A stretch of DNA of 64,000 nt from Spisula solida (Eukaryota > Mollusca > Bivalvia > Venerida > Mactridae): NCBI GenBank assembly GCA_947247005.1, contig OX365952.1, forward strand, positions 28,708,222 through 28,772,221, written 5' to 3'. Made by a program: the position numbers and the translations under genes. Positions within the stretch are counted from its first letter, which is position 1, and each line of letters opens with the position of its first letter. Of the stretch, positions 22,875-33,391 are shown piece after piece. The notes beneath the pieces are model-generated. The model had not been told where the DNA came from, made no database searches, and was given only the letters and a program-made list of their open reading frames with translations.

Positions 22875-23897
22875 GTATTGTAGACAGTGGATTGGGTGCA
22901 ACTATAGGTAACATCACAATATCTACTCCACAGTGGATTAGGTTCAGCCATAGGTAACATTACAATATCTACTCCACAGTGGATTGGGTGCAACCATAGG
23001 TAACATTACAATATCTACTCCACAGTGTATTAGGTGCAACCATAGGTAACATTACAATATCTACTCCACAGTAGATTGGGTGCAACCATAGGTAACATCA
23101 CAATATCTACTCCACAGTGTATTAGGTGCAACCATAGGTAACATCACAATATCTACTCCACAGTGTATTAGGTGCAACCATAGGTAACATCACAATATCT
23201 ACTACACAGTAGATTGAGTGCAACCACAGGTAACATTACAATATCTACTCCACAGTAGATTGGGTGCAACCATAGGTAACATCACAATATCTACTCCACA
23301 TTGTATTAGGTGCAACCATAGGTTACATCACAATATCTAATCAACAGTGTATTGGGTGCAACCATAGGTAACATCACAATATCTAATCAACAATGGATTG
23401 GGTGCAACCATAGGTAACATCACAATATCTACTCAACAGTAGATTGGGTGCCACCATAGGTAACATCACAATATCTACTCAACAGTGGATTGGGTGCTAC
23501 CATAGGTAATATCACAGTATCTACTCCACAGTGGATTGGGTGCTACCATAGGTAACATCACAATATCTACTCCACAGTGGATTGGGTGCTACCATAGGTA
23601 ACATCACAATATCTACTCCACAGTGGATTGGGTGCAACCAGAGGTAACATCACAATATCTACTCCACAGTGGATTGGGTGCTACCATAGGTAATATCACA
23701 ATATCTACTCCACAGTGGATTAGGTGCAACCATAGGTAACATTACAATATCTACTCCACAGTTGATTGGTTGCTACCATAGGTAATATCACAATATCTAC
23801 TCCACAGTTGATTGGTTGCTACCATAGGTTACATCACAATATCTACTCCACAAGTGATTGGTTTCTACCATAGGTAATATCACAATATCTACTCCAA
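22875..23897 (+). repeat. 46-bp minisatellite derived from LINE RT codons
   Basis: About 22 copies of 'cagtggattgggtgcaacca' + 'taggtaacatcacaatatct' + 'actcca'. In one frame a unit reads SGLGATIGNITISTP. The last unit runs without a break into ACATGTGCAGATGATACTGC (T-CADDTALLS), the YADD-type box of the RT. Related LINEs have 'sGlGAkIG....aPTcADDlALLS' at this place, so the unit is the LINE's own coding sequence amplified. As 46 is not a multiple of 3, each unit shifts the frame. Confidence 0.88.
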
Positions 23898-24050
23898 CAT
23901 GTGCAGATGATACTGCCTTACTGTCCAGTAGTGTACGGAACTACAAACTATGCTAAACGCAATGGAATTTAACACCAACTGTGATCTGATCAAAGTCAAC
24001 CCAGAGAGACCTAAATCTGTTAGCTTCAACTGTCAAGAGAAGGTGAATGC
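23898..24050 (+). pseudogene. LINE reverse transcriptase, YADD box and downstream text
   Basis: CADDTALLSSSVRN is followed, after a frameshift, by LNAMEFNTNCDLIKVNPERP and 'KSVSFNCQEK'. These match RT motif C and the following 'iNp.Ks..v.fn' block. It continues the copy begun at 21510. Confidence 0.8.
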
Positions 24051-24588
24051 TAATTTTGTAGCATATGAAAAAACTCCACACGAACTGGTTCTCATGTGTG
24101 TCCTAGCACTATACACACTACAGGTATGGGGAGAATAAGTACGGACATAAATAACGTTGACCAAAATACTAGTTAGTTGTATACGCGTTGGTTGAGATTG
24201 ACTAATCACCCTCGTAGTGTCACACATATGTTTATTACATAATTCATCATGAGAATCTTATAAGGTTCCTTGGATCATGTATAACCGATGTTTATTGTAA
24301 GCCCTCACCAAATGGCGATGCGGTTAGATACATGTATGTTCTCCCCGACGGTACGTTCTATATGAATTATTAAACTCCAACCGCCATTTCTAAAGCATTA
24401 ACTTGCCTAAATTCGAATTACATTGTCATAAAATTCAATATTGTTGTAAAAATACCCTAAGGTTGATGCTTGTGTTGTATAAAACTCAGTCCTCATATTT
24501 CAACCCAGATCTAGATACCAGAGATATTGCCTAGCATTTTGTACATGTCATCCTTGAATATCCGTGCTTATCCGTTGTCCTATCAGAG
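24051..24588. other. no gene seen
   Basis: AT-rich spacer without a recognisable feature. Confidence 0.4.
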
Positions 24589-24804
24589 TACGAGGGTCAT
24601 TCAATATATTCGTAGACTATCGCTCTCATTTGAGTATAATTGCTTATAACAATTTGTTATATCATTACAAGCATTAACATATTACCTACAGTCAATACCA
24701 AATAAGTAATAGATATTGTACTAGTTATTCGTCAAAAGTGTCTTCTTACAAGGGTTATTGTACAGTTTGGGGAGGACAAACAACAAAATTGTCCGAGGCG
24801 AAGG

Positions 24805-25490
24805 TTTCCACATTGGTGACTGATGATACAGGCTTGATGCACAAAGGTACAATATGTGCAGATTATTTGTCTTTTATTTTGTATTTAAAAAATAGACAAT
24901 CCATGAAAATATTTTCAAACAGGTTCATGAAAAAAAAAGTCATAGCCACCAATCGGTTGATGTATATAATTCGGTTTCTTGCAATTGCTTGTCAATTTGC
25001 CCAATATATGTTTCAAGCTTACAAATGGTTTGTAGTTCTGTTTCAATTGCTATTGATAATTAATACTGTAAACTCATTGAATTTAGAGGAGTGTACTCCC
25101 TGTTCTGGGGATTGTAAAAAATAAGCCATTGCTACATAATTGTTGGAGTGTATATAAATTGTGAGGACTGAATTTATGATATAGTTCAACCAAGACATTG
25201 ATTAAAATTTAACGACACAAACTTCACGTTTTTACAGTAATGCAGCATATTAATCCATGCTGTGTGTTTTTACAATTTCCTAGCTCCATGTTTTATGCTT
25301 TAGGCAATCAGTTGCTATGTCGTTTATTTAACTGTTACACAGATTTGTCATAGTTTTCCTCTAATTGACCATTTGTGGCAATTATTTGCTGAGTGAAACA
25401 TTTTTCTTATAGCTCACAAAAGTGTCCGCTTACGAAAATAATGTACACTTTTTGAATGGAATCAATGGGCGTGTCGGAGTATAATCTTCA
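24805..25490 (+). repeat. dispersed repeat R3, plus-orientation copy
   Basis: The reverse complement of 57855-58665 aligns along most of this block. Shared text includes 'cttgatgcacaaa', 'tttattttgtat', 'gcaattgcttgtcaatttgc', 'aaccaagacattgatt', 'gctccatgttttatgcttta', 'aaagtgtccgcttacgaaaa' and 'gggcgtgtcggagtataat'. A 128-codon open frame at 24738-25124 lies over it but is not kept in the other copy. Confidence 0.85.
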
Positions 25491-25571
25491 ATAATCCAAA
25501 CCAGAAGCATAACATCAGCCATTATATTACCAAAGTAACGTCCTACCACCCCCGACCGGCGTTACGTATAT

Positions 25572-25664
25572 GATAGAACATGAGTTGGTGTTGTATATGG
25601 GATTTATAACTCCGAGTGAAACGAGGATTATAATCCCATATCAACACCTACGAGTCGTTCTATC
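25572..25664. repeat. foldback hairpin element H3
   Basis: 'gatagaac' and 'gttctatc' bound the hairpin. Inside, 'ttggtgttgtatatgggatt' pairs with 'aatcccatatcaacacc'. The loop is 'ccgagtgaaacgagg'. Confidence 0.85.
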
Positions 25665-27146
25665 TGACTTAGACTATAGATAAATAATCTTTATTTATCA
25701 GGTATACTTTGCCTATCAATCGACCGGTACATAGGGTATGATAAAACATTTAAGTGTTGGTGTAATATGTTAAGTGTTGCATGATGCATATATAGATCTA
25801 AGTGGCACAATTTAGCTATTTACAGTAAAACCGCAATAATAAAACTCTTTCTTTGGACTGTAAAAAACTTATCCCAATAATGTTGAGTGGTTGCATCATT
25901 CTATCAAAGAGCAAACAGATGAAAACGGAACGAAAACTGGTTAATTCTGAGCCAATCTCATTAAAGAGTTGGTCTGCATATAGGTGCAATTTCACTGTGA
26001 ATTTGAGGTTGAATAATGTGCCAGTCAGTGGACAGAAAGTAGTGGTCTTTATTTTGAGGTGGTCTTGAAGGTGAGGTCTTCATTTGTAAATTATGGGTTG
26101 TGATAGTATGAAAGTCATTTACTTCAATCACCAGACACCATTGGAACCCCTGCAATTTGTTTTAATCGTTTAGTTGGTTTTAAGTTCTACTCTGTGAAAA
26201 TGATGTCTTAGAAGAGAGGGGTAATCTGCACGTAATTATTGAAGACACAATAGTACAGAACAACCTCTGTAGAGTGAGTCCCTTCGTGGGCTGCAAATAT
26301 TGGTCATTGTTTAGAAGTTGTTGCCCTACAGAATTTACAAAAGTATATAGATGTAATAACTTCAAGTAACTTTGAAGGTTTTGTTATACAGAGGTTGTTG
26401 CACTTCATAGGTCCGCTAGAGAGGTCGTACTGTAGTCATAGAAGCTACCACGACATTCACCCTCTACTGATAATGTTGTCAGCTCTCAGCAGAGATGTTG
26501 GCAATACCTTAATTGGTTAATTACCTATCAAAATTGTTGTCTCAGATTATGACAGTAATAATGAACAAATGTACAAACTTTCTGAAAGGTTTGATATACA
26601 TGTACAATTTGTACATGTACATGTATTCTAATATGTCCAATTAGTTACTTGTTTAAAATATAGTATTGTCATATTCCTCCTATTTTCATGTTATGCATGA
26701 ATTGAGCGTAATAAACAGTTGTTTTTGTTGATGTTGTTATAATATAGACTAAACTAAGCTTGGTATAAAAAATGTTTGGCATCCACATTTTCTGTGCTAA
26801 ATGCATGTAGTATACATTATCATAGCTATGTTCAATTATTTTGCTTGGCCTACTATAGTATATAGCAATCTATTGTTATATATACCACAGCAAAGTGTTG
26901 TATACGGGATTTATTCAACACTTTTTCTCCATGCTGATTGGCTAGCGACTGAGATCTATAGTCTAAGTACCTTTCTCGTTAGTTCAACTAGTAAATTCCA
27001 AATTAGTTAATTTGCATACTCAAATTACCGTCAGATTATTGTGAGAAATTTTCATGACATTTCGTGAAATTTTGAAATTATTTGGACGTTGAAGTTTGAA
27101 TAAACACTATTTGATCAAGGCGAGTTACGTTTTAATTAACGTCAAA

Positions 27147-27420
27147 ATGTCTATGAATTAACGTAAGGAAATTTGTGCGACTATTACTATTATTGTGCAC
27201 AGCAAACACCTAAGAGTTGATACAGAGAGCGGAAGGAGAACATACTGCATGTAGTGGCCTTGTTTTTAAGTGGCAAAAGCAAATTTCTGAAGAGCAGCAT
27301 GGTATACTGAACGATACAGGTATTGTCAGCAGATAGGCACACGTACGGACGTTTCTTGCACAGTCAGTCGAAATGTACGAGGTGTTTTCATTTGAACATA
27401 CATCCATTATGTCTAGCTCT
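27147..27420 (+). pseudogene. mariner transposase N-terminal remnant
   Basis: The ATG at 27147 begins a decayed version of the same protein seen on the minus strand at 35535-35744 (MSISLRKEIHTTIELCIGLG). An in-frame stop follows within six codons and later text needs frameshifts. From here to the right terminal repeat there is only 3' non-coding sequence, so the catalytic region is missing. Confidence 0.65.
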
Positions 27421-27769
27421 AATCCTTAACTTAGACAATATAATAGATTGTGGTAGATATATTTAATCATATACAATTTGAATATTTATGTTTATTACCA
27501 TATAAATGACATACTTTCATTCCGGGATTTCCATTTGAGAAACGGCGAAACGTTAATAACGTCGCTACAAATAGCGGTGTGTGGTGGTGGCGGTAGGTTG
27601 GTATTCTTATTTTAGCCATATTTTCTTATAATATGCGTTGTTTCATGCAATATTTTCTGCACTTGTGTCCGAAAGGCTGTAGTTTGATGTGATGTAGTTT
27701 GTATTTCTCTTTGGCATTAGGTTTTAAAATTATGAACCCAGTCTACGAATTTATTGAATGTCTTTCGTA

Positions 27770-28412
27770 TACTAGTGTATACATGTATGTAAATGAGTAC
27801 ATCATTGACAGTATAGGGTCATATTTATGAGATAATGTTTAACTTATGTCGCTTACGTTTTCTTTATGGAAACCCATGGCCATGCTTGAATCTTATCAGT
27901 TGAAAACTCCACACGTTTTGTTAGGACATACTACACTGTATATATTTATGTATTGTTCAAGATCTAGGATGTGCTGTCCCAAGCTGGGTTGAACTTGTAT
28001 GGAATGATGAACAACAGAACACAAGGTGTTGAATTGAAAATGGGCATTTATCAGTGAAAAAGAATTATAAACATTTATTATCTCTTTCGGTATGAAATTC
28101 TGTATATAAGCATACCAACAACAACTTCATAATACTCATTATTTAAATACTCAAGAATAACGGATAGCGCGTAGTTATCGTGCATATAACACGAGGGTCT
28201 TTTCATGTTGAATTCAGTGGACGCGTTCAGTAAAATAATAAATATGAGGATTAGCCCAGAAATATATCCAACGAAAATGGTTGGGAACCAGCCAGAACCG
28301 TCAGGCACCGTCGATCGCGTACTCGACCCGGATATGTGTCCGAGAATCGTTCCCCGTTTGGCGATTGAGCACGACAATCTGGCCGATCAACATGACTGAA
28401 TGATCCGGGAAT
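27770..28412. other. no gene seen
   Basis: AT-rich spacer. 28195-28250 loosely resembles 34095-34150 ('acgagggtcttttcat' against 'acgagtgtctttccat'), probably a shared old repeat. Confidence 0.4.
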
Positions 28413-31400
28413 AATCTGTGCTCGGCATAGAGCAGTGAGTAGTAGAGGAACAGTAAACCTCCATCTGTGCTTGGTATAGAGCAGTCTGTAGTAGGGGAAC
28501 AACAAACCTCCATATGTGCTTGGTATGGAGCAGTCAGTAGTAGGGGAACAACAAACCTCCATCTGTGCTTGGTAAAGAGCGGTCAGTAGTAGGGAACAAC
28601 AAACCTCCATCTGTGCTTGGTATGGAGCAGCCAGTAGTAGGGGAACAACAAACCTCCATCTGTGCTTGGTATGAAGCAGTCAATATTAGAGGAACAACAA
28701 ACCCCCATCTGTGCTTGGTATGGAGCAGTCAGTAGTAGAGGAACAACAAGCCTCCGTCTGTGCTTGGTATGGAGCAGTCAGTAGTAAAGGAACAACAAAC
28801 CTCCATCTGTGCTTGGTATGGAACAGTCAGTAGTAGGGGAACAACAAACCTCCATCTGTGCTGGGTATGGAGCAGTCAGTGGCAAAGGAACAACAAACCT
28901 CCATCTGTGCTTGGTATGGAGCAGTCAGTGGTAAAGGAACAACAAACCTCCATCTGTGCTTGGTATAGAGCAGTTAGTGGCAAAGGAACAACAAACCTCC
29001 ATCTGTGCTTGGTATGGAGCAGTCAGTGGTAAAGGAACAACAAACCTCCATCTGTGCTTGGTATAGAGCAGTCAGTGGCAAAGGAACAACAAACCTCCAT
29101 CTGGGCTTGGTATGGAGCAGTCAGTGGTAAAGGAACAATACACCTCCATCTGTGCTTGGTATGGAGCATAAAGTGGTAGGGGAACAACATACCTCCATCT
29201 GTGCTTGGTATGGAGCGGTCAGTGGTAAAGGAACAACAAACCTCCATCTGTGCTTGGTAGAGAGCAGTCAGTGGTAAAGGAACAACAAACCTCCATCTGT
29301 GCTTGGTAAGGAGCAGTCAGTGGTAAAGGAACAACAAACCTCCATCTGTGCTTGGTATGGAGCAGTCAGTAGTAGAGGATCAACAACCCTCCATCTGTGC
29401 TAGTAGAAGAACAACAAACCTCTATCCGTGCTTGGTATGGAGCAGTCAGTGGTAGAAGAACAACAAACCTCCATATGTGCTTGGTATGGAGCAGTCAGTA
29501 GTAGAGGATCAACAACCCTCCATCTGTGCTAGTAGAAGAACAACAAACATCCATCTGTGCTTGGTATAGAGCAGTCAGTAGTAAAGGAACAACAAACCTT
29601 CATCCGTGCTTGGTATGGAGCAGTCAGTAGTAGGGGAACAACAAACCTCCACCTGTGCATGGTATGGAGCAGGCAGTAGTAGATGAACAACAAACCTCAA
29701 TCTCTGGTTGGTATGGAGCAGTCCGTGGTAAGGGAACAACAAACCTCCATCTGTGCTTGGTATAGAGCAGTGAGCAGACGAGGAACAACAAACATCCATC
29801 TGTTCTTGGTATGGAGCAGTCAGTAGTAGGGGAACAACAAACCTCCATCTGTGTTTGGTTTGGAGCAGTCAGTAGTAGGGGAACAAGAAACCTCCATCTG
29901 TGCTTGGTATGGAGCAGTCAGTAGTAAAGGAACAACAAACCTTCATCCGTGCTTGGTATGGAGCAGTCAGTGGTAGGGGAACAACAAACATCCATCTGTG
30001 CTTGGTATGGAGCAGTCAGTAGTAGATGAACAACAAACCTTCATCTCTGATTGGTATGGAGCAGTCAGTAGTAGAGGATCAACAACCCTCCATCTGTGCT
30101 AGTAGAAGAACAACAAACCTACATCTGTGCTTGGTATGGAGCAGTCAGTAGTAGAGGAACAACAAACCTCCATCTGTGCTTGGTATGGAGCAGTCAGTAG
30201 TGGGGGAACAACACACCTCCATCTGTGCTTGGTATGGAGCAGTCAGTGGTAGAGGAACAACAAACCTACATCTGTGCTTGGTACGGAAAAGTCAGTAGTA
30301 AAGGAACAACAAACCTCCACCTGTGATTGGTATTGGAGCAGTTAGTAGTAGAGGAACAACAAACCTCCATATGTGCTTGGTATGGAGCAGTCAGTAGTAG
30401 GGGAACAACAACCCTCCATATGTGCTTGGTATTTAGCAGTCAGTGGTAAAGGATCAACAAACCTCCATCTGTGCTTGGTATAGAGCAGTGAGCAGAAGAG
30501 GAACAACAAACCCCCATCTGTGCTAGTAGAGGAACAACAAACCTCTATCTGTGATTGGTATGGAGCAGTCAGTAGTAGAGGATCAACAAACCTCCATCAG
30601 TGCTTGGTATTGAGCAGTCAGTAGTTGAGGATCAACAAACCTCCATCTGTGCTTGGTATGGAGCAGTCAGTAGTAGGGGAACAACAAACCTCTATCTGTG
30701 CTTGGTATGGAGCAGTCAGTAGTAGGGGAACAACAAACCTCCATCTGTACTTGGTATGGAGCAGTCAGTGGTAAAGGAACAACAAACCTCCATCTGTGCT
30801 TGGTATGGAGCAGTCAGTAGTAAAGGAACAACAAACCTCCATCTGTGCTTGGTATGGAGCAGTCCTCGGTAGAAGAACAACAAACCTCCATCTGTGCTTG
30901 GTATGGAGCAGTCAGTGGTAGGGGAAGAACAAACCTTCATCTGTGCTTGGTATGGAGCAGTCAGTAGTAAAGGAACAACAAACCTCCATCTGTGCTTGGT
31001 ATGGAGCAGTCAGTGGTAGGGGAACAACAAACCTCCATATGTTCTTGGTATGGAGCAGTCAGTAGTAGGGGAACAACCAACCTCCATATGTGCTTTGTAT
31101 GGAGCAGTCTGTAGTAGGGGAACAACAAACCTCCATATGTTCTTGGTATGGAGCAGACTGTAGTAGGGGAACAACCAACCTCCATATGTTCTTGGTCTGG
31201 GGCCGTCAGTAGTAGGGGAACAACAAACTACCATCTGTGCTTGGTATGGGGCAGTCAGTAGTAAAGGAACAACAAACCATGATCCGTGCTTGGTATGGAC
31301 CAGTCAGTAGCAGAGGAACAACAAACCTCCATCTGTGCTTATTATGGAGCAGTCAGTAGTAGAAGAACAAAAAACCTACATATGTGCTTTGTATGGAGCA

Positions 31401-32838
31401 GTCAGTGGTAGGGGAACAACAAACCTCCATATGTGCTTGGTATAGAGCAGCCAGTGGTAGGGGAACAACAAACCTCTATCTGTGCTTGGCATGGATCAGT
31501 CAGTAGTAGAGGAACAACAAACCTTCATCCGCGCTTGGTATGGAGCAGTCAGTAGTAGAGGAACAACAAACCTCCACATGTGCTTGGTATGGAGCAGTCA
31601 GTAGTAAAGGAACAACAAACCTTCATCCGCGCTTGGTATGGAGCAGTCAGTAGTAGGGGAACAACAAACCATCATCCGTGCTTGGTATGGACCAGTCAGT
31701 AGTAGAGGAACAACAAACTTCCATCTGTGCTTGGTATGGAGCAGTCAGTAGTAGAAGAACAATAAACCTACATATGTGCTTGGTATGGAGCAGACAGTGG
31801 TAGGGGAACAACAAACCTCCATTTGTGCTTGGTATGGAGCAGTCAGTAGTAGGGGAACATCAAACCTACATATGTGCTTGATATGGAGCAGTCAGTAGTA
31901 AAGGAACAAGAAACCTTCATCCGCGCTTGGTATGGAGCAGTTAGTAGTAGAGGAACAACAAACCTCCATCTGTGCTTGGTATGGAGCAGTCAGTAGTAGA
32001 AGAACAACAAACCTCCATATGTGCTTTGTATGGAGCAGTCAGTGGTAGGGGAACAACAAACATCCATTTGTGATTGGTATGGAGCAGTCAGTTGTAGGGG
32101 AACAACAACCATCAATCTGTGCTTTGTATGGAGCAGTCAGTGGTAGGGGAACAACAAACCTCCATCTGTGCTTGGTATGGAGCAGTCAGTGGTAGGGGAA
32201 CAACAAACCTCCATATGTGCTTTGTATGGAGCAGCCAATGGTAGAGGAACAACAAACATCCATTTGTGATTGGTATGGAGCAGTCAGTTGTAGGGGAACA
32301 ACAACCATCAATCTGTGCTTTGTATGGAGCAGTCAGTGGTAGGGGAACAACAAACCTCCATCTGTGCTTGGTATGGAGCAGTCAGTGGTAGGGGAACAAC
32401 AAACCTCCATATGTGCTTGGTATGGAGCAGTCAGTGGTAGAGGAACAACAACAAACCTCCGTGATTGGTATGGAGCAGGCAGTGGTAGAGGAACAACAAC
32501 AAACCTGCATCTGTGTTTGGTATGGAGCAGTCAGTAGTAAAGGAACAACAAACCTCCATCTGTGCTTGGTATGGAGCAGTCAGTAGTAGGAGAACAACAA
32601 ACCTCCATCTGTGCTTGGTATGGAGCAGTCAGTATAAGGGGATCAACAAACCTCCATATTTGCTTGGGATGGAGCAGTGAGCAGTAGGGGAACAACAAAC
32701 CTCCATCTGTGTTTGGTATGGAGCAGTCAGTAGGGGACCAACAAACCTTCATCTATACTTGGTATGGAGCAGTGAGCAGTAGGGGAACAACAAACCTTCA
32801 TCTATAATTGGTATGGAGCAGTGAGCAGTAGAGAAACA
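28413..32838. repeat. 49-bp minisatellite array, ~90 copies
   Basis: The unit is 'tggtatggagcagtcagtag' + 'taggggaacaacaaacctcc' + 'atctgtgct'. Variable positions include tagtagg/tggtaaa/tagtaga and catctgtg/catatgtg/catccgtg. Shortened units (for example 'ctgtgctagtagaagaacaa' near 29394 and 29526) recur, showing block duplications. Open frames of 70-120 codons on either strand are by-products of the repeat. This is the largest array in the window. Confidence 0.95.
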
Positions 32839-33155
32839 AGTAACACTGGTGTATCGACTAGTTTATAAATAAGCTTAGCTTTCTACTCAATCCTTGATTA
32901 AAATAAATGTTTTATTATAAAAGTGTTTATGAACAACATACTGTTTAAACCAACACTGGTCTCTCATAACGAAGTGTTTATACAATTGACGTAAAAATGA
33001 ATCTTGGTTCGAATGTTCACGCTCTTGCTCTTCTTACGGAAGTTAACAACAATTTACATATGCCATTTACATTCTATGTATGTATAGTTGGCACTTTGTC
33101 GAAAACAGTAGCACTAAGCCCAATCCAATTGATAAGTTTATTCAATTTAGTGGAG
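32839..33155. other. upstream region of gene 2
   Basis: AT-rich non-coding DNA between the 49-bp array and the TATA box. A CCAAT-like pair, 'ccaatccaatt', lies at 33120-33130. Confidence 0.4.
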
Positions 33156-33164
33156 TATATATAA
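33156..33164 (+). promoter_or_regulatory. candidate TATA box of gene 2
   Basis: TATATATAA lies 99 bp upstream of the proposed start codon (33263), a normal core-promoter distance with a short 5' UTR. In AT-rich DNA such a word is common, so position is the main argument. Confidence 0.45.
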
Positions 33165-33262
33165 TGTATATTGTTGTAATCTTATTTAGTGACCTAAAAA
33201 CGTGACACGGCAACATACTGCAGTACACTGATGGCAACACACTGGAGTAGAAAGTGACAAAC

Positions 33263-33391
33263 ATGCTGGATTTTAAATTTGTCGTCTATATTATTATAAA
33301 ATGTGCGCTGGTTAGATGTTTATCGCCCCCGCAATATTTGGGTGGGTATCTCAAATTTACTGTGCGGACGGACAGTGCCGGGAAACATCAG
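33263..33391 (+). CDS. Gene 2 exon 1 (signal peptide)
   Basis: ATG at 33263 has A at -3 (acaaacATG). It gives 43 codons ending in GKHQ. The donor CAG|gtacgt at 33392 is close to consensus and in phase 0. Confidence 0.75.

Larger units (their letters stand above)
24591..27768 (+). mobile_element. composite mariner derivative with nested repeats
   Basis: The left tip at 24589 (TACGAGGGTCATTCAATA, then ATTCGTAGACT) and the right tip ending at 27769 (AGTCTACGAATTTATTGAAT, then ctttcgTA) are inverted repeats. The transposase N-terminal remnant at 27147 is in plus orientation. A mariner is usually near 1.3 kb, so about 1.9 kb is extra, including dispersed repeat R3 (24805-25490) and hairpin H3 (25572-25664). 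A sequence near 25822 begins TACAGTAAAACC, like a pogo tip, but I found no partner. Between 25670 and 27000 no gene is seen. Confidence 0.6.

Noticed and set aside
24738..25124. 128-codon open frame
   Set aside because: It overlaps dispersed repeat R3, and the other R3 copy does not preserve the frame.
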